Shown one piece after another: positions 1-8,786 of a stretch of DNA of 64,000 nucleotides. The notes below the pieces were generated by a model. That model saw only the letters and a list, made by a program, of their open reading frames with translations. It did not search any database and was not told the DNA's origin. A program made the position numbers and the translations under genes. Each line of letters opens with the position of its first letter. Position 1 is the first letter of the stretch. Source of the DNA: Phlebiopsis flavidoalba (Eukaryota > Basidiomycota > Agaricomycetes > Polyporales > Phanerochaetaceae); assembly GCA_035772785.1 (NCBI GenBank), contig JAOCPU010000068.1, forward strand, positions 1 to 64,000, in the 5' to 3' direction.

Positions 1-300
1 CAGCAACGAACGAGGCGGCCAGCAACGAGGCAGTAGCGACGAGACGGCTAGCAAGGAAGTGGCCAGCAACGAGGCGGCCAGTGCACGCCAATGAGACGGC
101 CAGCGGACATATGGCCCGAACGAGATGGTCAGCGAACAGACGGCTGCCATCGAGCTGGCAACGAGAACGGCCATTGACGAGACAGCCAGCGGTCAATGAG
201 ACGGCCGTCGACGAGAGAGCCCAGTAAACGGACAGACACAGTTGAACGGGCAGGGGCAGGACAGCGAGACAGCGAGACAGCGAGATCATAGCACACACAA
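1..300. repeat. Degenerate GC-rich minisatellite (ACGAGGCGGCCAGCA-like units)
   Basis: Loosely repeated units such as ACGAGGCGGCCAGCA, GAGACGGCCAGCG and ACGAGACGGCTAGCA recur at irregular 15-25 base spacing. The reverse complement (CTGGCCGTCTCGTCG type) resembles the array at 62.2-62.6 kb. No gene is recognisable; the open frame across it is compositional. It lies just past the 3' end of the hAT transposase gene and runs off the window edge. Confidence 0.6.
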
Positions 301-369
301 ATAGGCAGCACGACGCATGTAAATAGTGTAGCACGTAAATACATGATGATATTATTACAAAATACTCAG

Positions 370-3300
370 TCAAAGAATGGCGTCCCACCCGGGTAGGAGG
401 TTGTCGACGTTGGGCTGATTCTCGTCACCGCTGGTATCACGAGAGGTTGCTGCCATGATATCCTCGTCCCTAATGAGTCCCAGGCGGCTCCAGGCCCAAT
501 GAGCAGCTGCGCGCGGGTGCTCTGTGCAGACATACGGTTACGGACATGCGATAATACAAGGCGGCCGCGCGGCTGAAGAACCGCTCGACATCGACAGAGG
601 TTGCTGCGAGTCCGGAGTGAGCCAAGAGATCCAGCGTTCAGAGAGGAGCGGCTTACCAGGTGCGCTCAGATAGCTATTAGCCATCAGAAACATACCTTTG
701 CCGTAGAGGCTACGACCACGCGTTGCCCACCATCCGAGTAAATCGCCGTTGACGTTTTCGCAGGGCGCCGCAAGGAATGCCGAGAGACCGTCCGGGGCAG
801 CAGTCACGAGTGAGCTCTTGATTGAAGCAAGAGCCGGGATATTGTCGAACATGTTCATGCTTGCCGTCTATATTTCATGATCAGTTTGACGGCGTGAGCG
901 CGATAAGTAAAATTACGCACTGAGCCTGTGGCCTCGATGATCTCAACGTCGTCGCTTTCGGCATCGTCATCACCCATCCCAGACCATTTCCGTTTCCCAC
1001 TCCGCATGGATAATTTCCTCAGCAGTCTTGATCCACTCTGGAGCCCACTTGGCCTTCTTGAAGTAATCCAGCTTGAACTCGGGATGAAGAACTTGAGGCT
1101 GTATTAGCGTCCGAGAGAATTCATGTATAACCTAGCACTTACTCATGGCAATCCGATACATTTCAGACTCATCTGTCTTGTTGTAGTATCGGTTCAAGAC
1201 CTTCTTACCAAAGACACACACGCCGTGCGAATGGACGGCAGATACTCCTCGTCCAATGAGTGGTTGGTCAAGACCTCGTCAATGAAATCCATGGCTGGGA
1301 TTACCATTGGCAGGTTGGGGGAGCTTGATCCAGAGCGCGACACGAAATGAGTGGCATCGTAGAAGACCTGAAAAAGTAGAAACGTAAACGACAAGCTGAA
1401 GCTATAAGTGACACTTGTGACGTGACGTCACCACTCACCTTAAGAACGTCGCGCAGCTGCTTTATTAGTTCCCACTCGTCGTCGTGTATCTCTAACTTCC
1501 GTACATCAGCTGCACGGTCTCCAGTAAGCCGGTCAACCGCTTTGCGATACCCAAGGGCAAAGTCCAGCATGACATAGGTCGAGTTCCAGCGTGTTGCAAC
1601 GTCTCGTGGCATGGTGCGAACTGCGAGCTTCAAGGCGGCGAGGAGGCGCTTCCACATAGGCAAGAGTTTGGTCGGGGGGAGTTGATGATTGAGAACGACA
1701 ATTTGCGAAGCTGCAGTAGATGGTTGAGTGATGGGTAGACGTGGTAAGAAATTGGGCATACCTTGGCTAGCGCAAGCTTCATGGGCAGCACGCTGATGCG
1801 AAGTTCTTCGCGCTCTTCTTCGGATAGGTCGTCTCGTTCGTCGATGAGCCATTGATATCGTCTTCAATGGATTGCCATTCGTCTGCGTTCGCTTCAAGAC
1901 TGTCGTCGCCGTCATTGCCGTCGATATCAAGATTGTCGATGTCGATTCCTTCTGCAAGGTCAGCAAGAACTTTGGCTGCCTCGGAGTCACCTGCAGCATC
2001 ATCCTCGGCGGCACCCTTCTTCGACATCTCGAACTGGCAGAGGATCGCCTTCGCGACGAGGTTGATAATATGCGCGAAGCACCGGATTTGACTTGCGCCG
2101 CCACCGAAGTGCTCGTTCAGCTCGCGTAGTTCATCGACCATCGTGTCGTTGTTGCTCGCATTATCAGGCGGTCATGCCGCCAGTCTACATACCACACGGT
2201 AAGTGTGATACACTAGTAATTAATGGATGCTAACCTTGTCTTCGACTTTGAATTCTTGTAGGACACGGTTCGTCTCCATTGCAAGGCGGGACCCAGTGTG
2301 TGAGTCTGCCACCTCCACCAGGTCGAGAGGTAGAACGACCGTCTTCGCGTCACGCACAAAAAATATGCGATCAGTGCAAGGTACGCATGTTTGTTCGGGC
2401 TTGTCCAGCAGTTGGTTGCATAGTTGATGTCGCCTTCGTAAGGCTGCGCTGAGGTGAGCCCATGGTACGTTTGATAAAGTTGACCTAAATGGACTTACCT
2501 GCAGCAAATCCTTGGACAGCCGGTTGCGAGCGTTGACAAAGACACGCCGAACGTCGCGTGCAAGAGTCTTCGCCGACGTGATGGGGTACTCTCTGGACGA
2601 CCCGTCTTCATCAACATCCGATAACCCGGGTCCTCAATGATCTTGAACGGGCGCGAGCTTTCACACACCCAGCGAACGGTATGGGCCCTGATAATCATGA
2701 TGAGTACTAGCTAACTTAAGACGGAAAAAAACAGACCGTGACTGCATCGGAGTGAGCTGTCGTGTGGAGTAGCTCGGCTTTCCTGCGCCGCTCCGCTTGA
2801 AGGCTTCCGTGATTAGCCCCGTGCGTCCGAGTTCTTCGATGTGAGGACGAGAATCCTTGACACTACCTAGGCCGTCTGCAGCCTTCAAGGCGTCTTCTCC
2901 CCAGCAGGATCGAACATGCTTTCGTAAGTTCCCCCGTCGACGTGGCATCTCCCTTGTCGAGGTAGCGGGTGATGCTCTGCTTGCAGTTTGGCTTTGCGCA
3001 TGTAAACTTATGTGCTCGGCGCCCGCTGACATAGATGACCTCAATGTTATCGAGAAAAAACCCATAAATTGGTGAAGTCATTTTCGTCTTCATGCGAGCT
3101 ACATAAATACTGGTAAGTGCCGAGTATAATTATGCTATTGATAATGCGACTCACCGAGCTCGGCCTCAGGGTCCTCAGGCTCATCTCCGGCATCAGAGCT
3201 TGATGAAGACACCTCGTGCACGTCTTCGGTCTCGGACATGGACTTCCGGCTCTGCGTCTCGGGTCCACTGATTTCCTCAACGCTATCGGAACTTCTTGCA

Positions 3301-3485
3301 TCTTCATCGGTGATATGAGCTTGAGCTTGAGTGTTCTGTGTAGATGTCACACTGGCAACCTTGGCTTTCGATGCCGATTTCGATGCGGGACCACCGGTGG
3401 CTGTAGTCGTTGTACGACGGCGCTTAACAATCCTTTTCGCAGCATAGACGGCTTTCTCGGTAAGGGTACGTTTGCGAGGCTCCAT
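370..3485 (-). CDS. hAT transposase with BED zinc finger, multi-exon, frame-broken
   Basis: Likely start is MEPRKRTLTEKAV at 3485 and stop at 370-372 after GWDAIL. Order of parts on the minus strand: basic and acidic low-complexity N-terminus; BED-type zinc finger near 2.9-3.0 kb (CAKPNC, then KHVRSCWG); RNase H-like region with IRCFAHIINLVAKAIL near 2.07 kb and PRDVATRWNSTYVMLDFALG near 1.56 kb; and the C-terminal hAT dimerisation region (LLGWWATRG near 0.73 kb, SVDVERFFS near 0.57 kb, LGLIRDEDIMAAT near 0.45 kb). The order and motifs are those of hAT transposases, which cut and paste DNA through a DDE-type catalytic domain. Several GT-AG introns are visible, but some joins also need small frame corrections, so current activity is doubtful. 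Identification of the family is firm; exon borders are not. Confidence 0.88.
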
Positions 3486-3721
3486 GGTGTATGGCAGTTG
3501 GTGTAGCAACAAAAAATTACTTTCTCGAGCCCTTCTGGCCTTGGTACTAGCTGGCTGGTGGCGGACTTGTCATATACAGTTTTAGAAATAAGGTTTGCAG
3601 CCTTAGAACATATCTCCAAATAGGAAATGCGATCAAAACATCATCTATATTTGGTCTATGCCATCATAAAGCATCATTTCCGGCCACGGGTCCCTCACGG
3701 GTCCCACGGGTTTGAGCATCT

Positions 3722-3784
3722 GTACCCCTACCCCTACCCCTAGGTACCCCTACCCCTGACCCCTGCGGGTTTTCCAAACCCCTG
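3722..3784. repeat. ACCCCT-type subterminal repeats of the hAT element
   Basis: Short direct copies of TACCCC/ACCCCT are clustered here, followed by GACCCCTGCGGGTTTTCC and ACCCCTG. Related ACGGGTCCC words sit just inside. Such clusters next to the ends of hAT elements are usually transposase binding sites; that role is inferred. Confidence 0.55.
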
Positions 3785-3815
3785 TCCTTCACTAGCTCTC
3801 CTGGCTGGACCCCGC

Positions 3816-4091
3816 ATGCTGCTCGTGACTGCCCTGGTGACAAGTCTCGTGGTATTCTCCCTCGCAAATCTTCTGCCGCCTCCCCGATTCCAGTCTCAGT
3901 TGCCGCTGTCCCAGTCCGTCCGGCCTCGGGTTGCGGCGGCTCGCATGTCGGACGAGTACGACGATGGGACCTGGGATGATGCCGATCCAGTGCTTGCTGC
4001 TGGAGTGACATTTCATGTCTCCGAGGACAGCCCCCTGCCCAGCTGTGTTTACAGCCCCGAGACAACCGACTCGGAGTCGGAACGGTCCTAG
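3816..4091 (+). CDS. Probable C-terminal tail of a Gypsy-type polyprotein (fragment)
   Basis: A 91-residue open frame with an acidic end (SDEYDDGTWDDADP) lies about 320 bases upstream of a polypurine tract and an LTR-like TG start. That is where the tail of a Ty3/Gypsy gag-pol reading frame is expected. No protease, reverse transcriptase or integrase motif is left: the hAT element occupies the place where they should be. The assignment rests on position and on the downstream LTR signals, not on a recognised domain. Confidence 0.4.
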   Translation: MLLVTALVTSLVVFSLANLLPPPRFQSQLPLSQSVRPRVAAARMSDEYDDGTWDDADPVLAAGVTFHVSEDSPLPSCVYSPETTDSESERS

Positions 4092-4399
4092 GTTTTCTGT
4101 TTGCAGATGAGTTCTCTATTGCACTTTTTTTTGCTGTCGCATTGCTGTCGTCGTTTCTTTCTTGTTCTTTACTTCATTTGGCCTCAGGGAATTGACCTTT
4201 GTGCTTGTGATTTGGTTCTTCTCTCAGGCACCTTCGGGCCGTCGGAGCATTGGGACTTGTCATTTGCGGACTGTTTAATTTCTCTTTGAAAATGGACGTT
4301 GACTGCGGTTTTTTGTTACCTTCTCTGGGCACCTTCGGGCCGTTTAGTGACTGGAACCTTTCTGTAGTTGTTCTTTTCTTTTCACACTTCAATGTTTTA

Positions 4400-4643
4400 A
4401 AGGTTGGGGGAGTGTAAGCCTGCTTCGAGCAGACTTACTCGATCCAGCCCCGGACGCTTACGTAAGCGCGTCCGTGTTCCTTCTGCGCACCTCGTCGTCG
4501 TCTCATTTTCACTAGTCTCCACCACCACCGCCTCGTTTGTACATACTCTCAGCTAGTCTCGTAGTCGAATAGAGCGCGGTCCCAATAACCGAGCCCGAGT
4601 CCGACCGCGGCGCTCAGCGCCAGTGTTCCCCGCTCGGCCAGCA
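4400..4643 (+). mobile_element. Polypurine tract and 3' LTR of a Gypsy-type retrotransposon
   Basis: AAGGTTGGGGGAG (4400-4412) is a polypurine tract directly followed by TGTAAGCCTGC, a TG start expected of an LTR. The LTR contains an imperfect palindrome around CTTACGTAAGCG (4448-4471) and GC-rich promoter-like sequence. The 3' border is uncertain: a CA end is possible near 4640-4643, but there is no second LTR in the window to align it with. Confidence 0.6.
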
Positions 4644-4673
4644 GGGTTCCAAAGAAACGACTCAAGGTGTTGT

Positions 4674-4690
4674 TAAAGCTCTGCACAGAT
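4674..4690 (+). repeat. Left terminal inverted repeat of the MITE
   Basis: TAAAGCTCTGCACAGAT pairs with the right end of the element at 15 of 17 positions; the two mismatches are the central CA versus TG. Confidence 0.85.
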
Positions 4691-5327
4691 TTTACCTGCA
4701 GGTCGATCTGAATCTGTACCTGCAGGTATTCCTGATTCTTGGAGGCCTGACCTGGATCTGCCAGGTATCCTAGCCACAGGTGATCTGTACCTGCAGGTCA
4801 GTTACCTGCAGATTACAGGTAACCTACAGATCATACCTGTGTCAATGCTATATCAGTGATGTATTGTGATTTAATGCCAAATAAATACATATATATATTG
4901 TCTTCATACTTTATATAGCCTGTGATCAATTTCAGATGTATCCGCTTGCTCCAATAAGGCTGACATGCTTTTATAATTGCCTGGATATTAGAGTCAGTGT
5001 CTCGGCATTTACTTGAATACTGATGCTAAAGCAATTTAATATTACATATCACTTGTAAACATAGTATATAGTATAATGAGACATTGCTGACTGCAGTTTA
5101 TATATATTAGGTCTATTTATAGTTCTGTTTTGAATATATATCATGCTATAATACCATGATTTATGAGTTGCAAAAATACCTGCAGATCATCTGCATACCT
5201 GCCTGAAATTGCTCATTGGCGACCTGGATCTGCAGGTCAAAGTACCTGCAGGTCAAAATACCTGCAGATCACTATACCTGCAGGTATTGATGGCAGATCT
5301 ATTTGCAGGTACCTACAGGTTACCTGG

Positions 5328-5344
5328 ATCTGCACAGAGCTTTA
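5328..5344 (-). repeat. Right terminal inverted repeat of the MITE
   Basis: ATCTGCACAGAGCTTTA, reverse complement TAAAGCTCTGTGCAGAT, mirrors the left end. Confidence 0.85.
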
Positions 5345-5469
5345 GGTGTTTGTTATAAACTGAGCAAGTCTTAAAATACAAATTTTTATTGTCGCATTTT
5401 TGAACTATAAAATATTAGCAATTATCATTGGGCTTTGAAAAATAAGGCAATAATATGACTGGACTCACA

Positions 5470-6017
5470 AGTTGGAAGAGCCGATATTTCAGGAACCTCA
5501 ACCAAACCTTCTGCTTCAAATTCCTTGCCCGCCTCCTCATTTCCAGGTGCCAAAAAACTAACATCCGTCAAGTTGTCAAATTTGTCAAAAATGACTTCTT
5601 GACGGCTGCCCTTAGCATGAATTTGACTAATACCTCAGCCTCATTTTCAGAATGTACAGTAGAGTACGCCCAGAAAATTTGAACAGCTGAGGTGTAAATA
5701 TCAATCAAATCCTGCTTAGGTAGCACACATCCAGTGAAAGAGGAAAACCAGGCCTGAAGATATTGGTGCTATCATTAAGTGCAAATTAGCCACTTTTTAA
5801 TTATTAACTATGTTATGATTTGATTATTTACCCATGTTTTCACACTTCCATTGGGTCCTGGATGTTTCTGAACAGCTTCTATTAAAGCTGTTTTGACCTT
5901 GATGGTCCTAATCCTCTGCTTAGATGGTCTTACATTTAGCTTCTCCAATGTAGAAGCAAATGGCTCTATAGTAAAGACATCTTCAGTGCTTTGAAGCCAA
6001 ACACCAAGATTGGACAT
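5470..6017 (-). CDS. Unrecognised AT-rich gene fragment, at least two exons
   Basis: The minus strand opens at MSNLGVWLQSTEDVF (6017) and stays open to KTW, where a GTAAAT donor begins an intron of about 75 bases ending TTCAG. The next exon reads AWFSSFTGCVLPKQDLIDI and continues as VHSENEAEVLVKFMLRAAVK. After one frame change it goes on as FLAPGNEEAGKEFEAEGL to a GTGAGT donor near 5469. A donor-like site upstream (6090) suggests further exons. I recognise no family. Codons are much more AT-rich than those of the flanking genes, and the MITE sits just past the last exon seen. It could be a captured host gene or part of another element. Confidence 0.4.
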
Positions 6018-7461
6018 GATAAGTTATAACTAGCAGAAACTCAGCTTTATAGCACTAATCATTCAGCTAACAAGTATTTACCTGAGTTTCAGAAAGGCAG
6101 TGGTAGTGGTTGAGCAAGAGATAGAGATAGAGATAGCGCATCAGAGGTGCTGCATCTCTTGTTTGGTCATGTTTGTATTAAATATATTATTTATCAATCC
6201 ACACTGCACAGTGTTGCTTCTTGACTGTTCAAGTTGTATGGTACTGTAATAAATAGACAGAAATATACAAGTGTGATATAATTACATTGGCTGATTTCTG
6301 TACAAACTTGCCACAGCCAGAGTGTGTCACATCATTACACATAGTCTAAACGTTGTAAATCTGACGGTTATGATGAGCGCCTATTGTAAATCCCCCGCTA
6401 TATGTACTGGCAGCACTCTACTTGAAGGCCTCAGTTTTGACCTTTTGGTCCTCAGGTAAGAGTCTCTCACTCTGTAGTAGACACGAACACCAATATTAAC
6501 TTGGTCCTCAGCCTACAAACAGTTCGCTGTCGTTGCTCACACACACACACACACACACTTGCCCTAGCCCCCCCTCGTCTCCCTTGATAGTCTGTTAAGA
6601 TTGTCACCGGCCTCTAGCTATCGTCTTTGCGTACATGCTTGGGCCTTAGTTGTGACAAAATACTATTTCATTTATATTGGCTATAATGGAGCATGGGGTA
6701 ATATCTGATTTCTGTCAGCTATATAAAATGGAATAATCAATATGTGAGAAAAAAGATAGGCATACTATTGTAAAGTGCAGCAAGTTAAAAATAAAATTCC
6801 ATTTTTACCTTGCTGGCTCTAAACTATTATGGCTATAATATGTAGCTAGCTATAGTAAACTGTGATACATCATATGTACAGTATAGGTATGGTATCCAGG
6901 TATCTTTTAATATTAAAATTTAAATGCAAAACATTTTTATTACTGTATAATAAAAAGAATCTCTGAGAAGAGCAAATTTAGTACATTTGCTCATTGTCCA
7001 ATGGCTATTACTATTTATGGTATATGTGTGTATATCAAAATAGCTCTTTATGCTATTTTATACAATTCTCATTATTGTTATCTAATAGCTCTCCTTATGG
7101 ATATTTTATTCAAAATTCTTTGGGTGCCCAATATCTAAGTGTGACACACTTTTGTCAGTCACTGTATATTATGAGTCATATATATTAAAAGTAATTTATA
7201 AAGGCTACATAATATAATTGTATATATCTTTTGGTTATATTATGAAGAAATCTTTCACAAGTGCAATTCTAATGTATCGCCCCTCAAAGGTGATAGTTAT
7301 CATGTATAGTCTATATGTCGATGTTGAAAATGACCTTTCATATTATATCAGCCTGTAATAATCAAAGACATACACCCTTTAGAGTTCACTTGATAAGTGA
7401 AGACATGATATTGACAAGTCTCCAGCTATTTGTAGCTATGGTTTACCAACTACTTCCTGAT
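6018..7461. other. AT-rich stretch without a recognised gene
   Basis: Strongly AT-rich sequence with stops in all frames. It holds a (CA)n microsatellite at 6537-6558 and some intron-like signals. Apart from possible 5' exons of the AT-rich gene to its left, I see nothing that reads as coding. Confidence 0.6.
6537..6558. repeat. (CA)n microsatellite
   Basis: About eleven uninterrupted CA dinucleotides. Confidence 0.95.
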
Positions 7462-8634
7462 CTACAATATTGTCCCATTTTCCAAACACCCAGCTATCCT
7501 GTGATTACGTTGGATAGCATCCTTCTTCCAAGATTCGGAGGTGGCTGACCACTTTTTCTCTTGTTTTTCCCATGGCGATGCGAGAGGTATGGGGGTTTTT
7601 GGGATGGCAATTAGTTGCTCTATTCGTGTTACCATGCGCCGTACTTCTTCTCCTCTGAGAGAGGATTCCTCTTCCAGGTATTCCTACCCCCAACCTCGTG
7701 ACGTACACTTTCTGCCAACCCCCTGGTATGAGTACCATCTCAATACCGTTCACTCGCATCTCTTCCAATGCATCGCAAACGCCGCGAATGTCGCGGAAAC
7801 ATCTCCATCGAGTCGTAATGAGCTCGTTATATGCCTTGGTCGTACAACCAAAAACATATGAAGCAACAGAAAGGTGACGGGCATGGTCGAAAATGGAAAG
7901 GGCAAGATATGGATCCCCGTACTTGTCTCTGAAAGTCGCCATCAGTTCCGCGATGAGGTAGGGATAATATGGGGGCTGAAGATGGAGGTCCTTGTTGATT
8001 GCTCGGTTCGCTTGCGCCGCTTTGCGGGCTTCTTCCTCATAACGCTCGGATTCGCGAAATACTTCGCGCATGGCCCAGTCTAGGAGTTGCTGGTCAGTGT
8101 CGCAAAGTTCCATTTCTTCCCGTTTTCTATCCAATTCCTGATCCTCCGCACTGGACCACCTCCTGTTCTTCGACTGTTGGCGCAGCTGGTTGGTTAGATC
8201 GTTGACCTGAGGCGAAGTTGGAGAGGGGTCCGTCCTAAGCCCATAGACGGCTGTGTGTTTGGGGCAGAATGGGGCTCCGATGCAGCATAGCTGTTAAATA
8301 TTGTGTCGAACCATTTTGGTCAAACACGCTGAGCCTCCTAGCGGTCATAGTGAGGCGCGCGGTTTGACTTGACCGGTGTGCGACCTGGGCGGTGCTGGGA
8401 GGAACTGGCTAGGAGACGGGCCGGGGATGGGTCTACGTCGAGGTCTTTGAAGACATGATCCCACCCTGATTCGTCTGAGTCCCCATATCGGCTTCTGAGA
8501 ATAACGGCGGCGAGGACTCTGTCGCATTACATCTGTTGAATGCGTTGAAGTTGCTAACCGAAAAAAGCATCCGGCATCGTGACGTACGAGCACATGATGC
8601 AGCTGAATGCTGAGGCAAATTTGCGCGAGAACAT
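7462..8634 (-). CDS. Mtf2-like mitochondrial protein (C-terminal Mtf2 domain), frame-broken
   Basis: The start chosen is MFSRKFASAFSCIM (8634), a basic, hydroxylated stretch like a mitochondrial presequence; MSQPVRAGHVAYRR at 8760 is the alternative. The central part reads SSAEDQELDRKREEMELCDT, then TFRDKYGDPYLALSIFDHAR, SYVFGCTTKAYNELITTRW and CFRDIRGVCDALEEMRVNG, the helical repeat-like core I know from fungal Mtf2-type proteins, which act on mitochondrial transcripts. The protein ends AGCLENGTIL, stop at 7462. Near 7.70-7.73 kb two single missing bases break the frame: restoring them gives a continuous THTRGLAESVRHEVGGRN and EEESSLRGEVRRMV. More shifts lie near 8.24-8.30 kb. The family call rests on remembered resemblance and is less certain than the coding evidence. 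Confidence 0.7.
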
Positions 8635-8786
8635 GCTGCGTGTACGGTCGGGCAAGTCGTGAAAGATGGACGCAGGAGGCGGAGGGTGGAGGGTGGTGGT
8701 AGCGGAAAGAGTAGAGTAGCGCCTGTATGCTACATGTCCGGCCCTGACAGGTTGGCTCACGTTCGCTCTCTTTCGACCAGTAACTG
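8635..8786. promoter_or_regulatory. Short divergent promoter between the Mtf2-like gene and RGP1
   Basis: Only about 150 bases separate the two start codons, or 26 if the Mtf2-like gene begins at 8760. The genes point away from each other, so they must share this control region. No TATA box stands out. Confidence 0.5.

Larger units (their letters stand above)
1..3784 (-). mobile_element. hAT-family DNA transposon (left end outside the window)
   Basis: The minus strand carries a BED-finger hAT transposase. Its 5' side ends in a subterminal block of ACCCCT/AGGGGT repeats. Read on the minus strand from 3784 the end begins CAGGGGTTTGGAAAACCC, a plausible hAT terminus, since CAGGGG starts are common in the superfamily. 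No matching ACCCCTG end is seen in 1-369, so the other terminus is outside the window or was lost to the repeat there. The element appears inserted into, or joined to, the 3' part of a Gypsy-type retrotransposon that follows directly on the plus strand. Confidence 0.65.
4674..5344. mobile_element. hAT-type MITE with terminal inverted repeats and 8-bp target duplication
   Basis: A 671-bp non-autonomous element. The left end TAAAGCTCTGCACAGAT (4674-4690) and the right end ATCTGCACAGAGCTTTA (5328-5344) are inverted repeats matching at 15 of 17 positions. The flanks GGTGTTGT (4666-4673) and GGTGTTTG (from 5345) look like an 8-bp target duplication with one change, the length hAT transposases make. 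Both subterminal zones are packed with the palindrome ACCTGCAGGT and variants (ACCTGCAGATC, GATCTGCAGGTC); the centre is AT-rich and non-coding. Confidence 0.85.

Noticed and set aside
3722..3760. ACCCCT repeats resembling telomeric DNA
   Set aside because: Too short and irregular, and placed exactly at the end of the hAT element.
7670..7730. A 50-base intron in the Mtf2-like gene
   Set aside because: The sequence inside translates as conserved protein once two missing bases are allowed, so it is coding with indels and not an intron.
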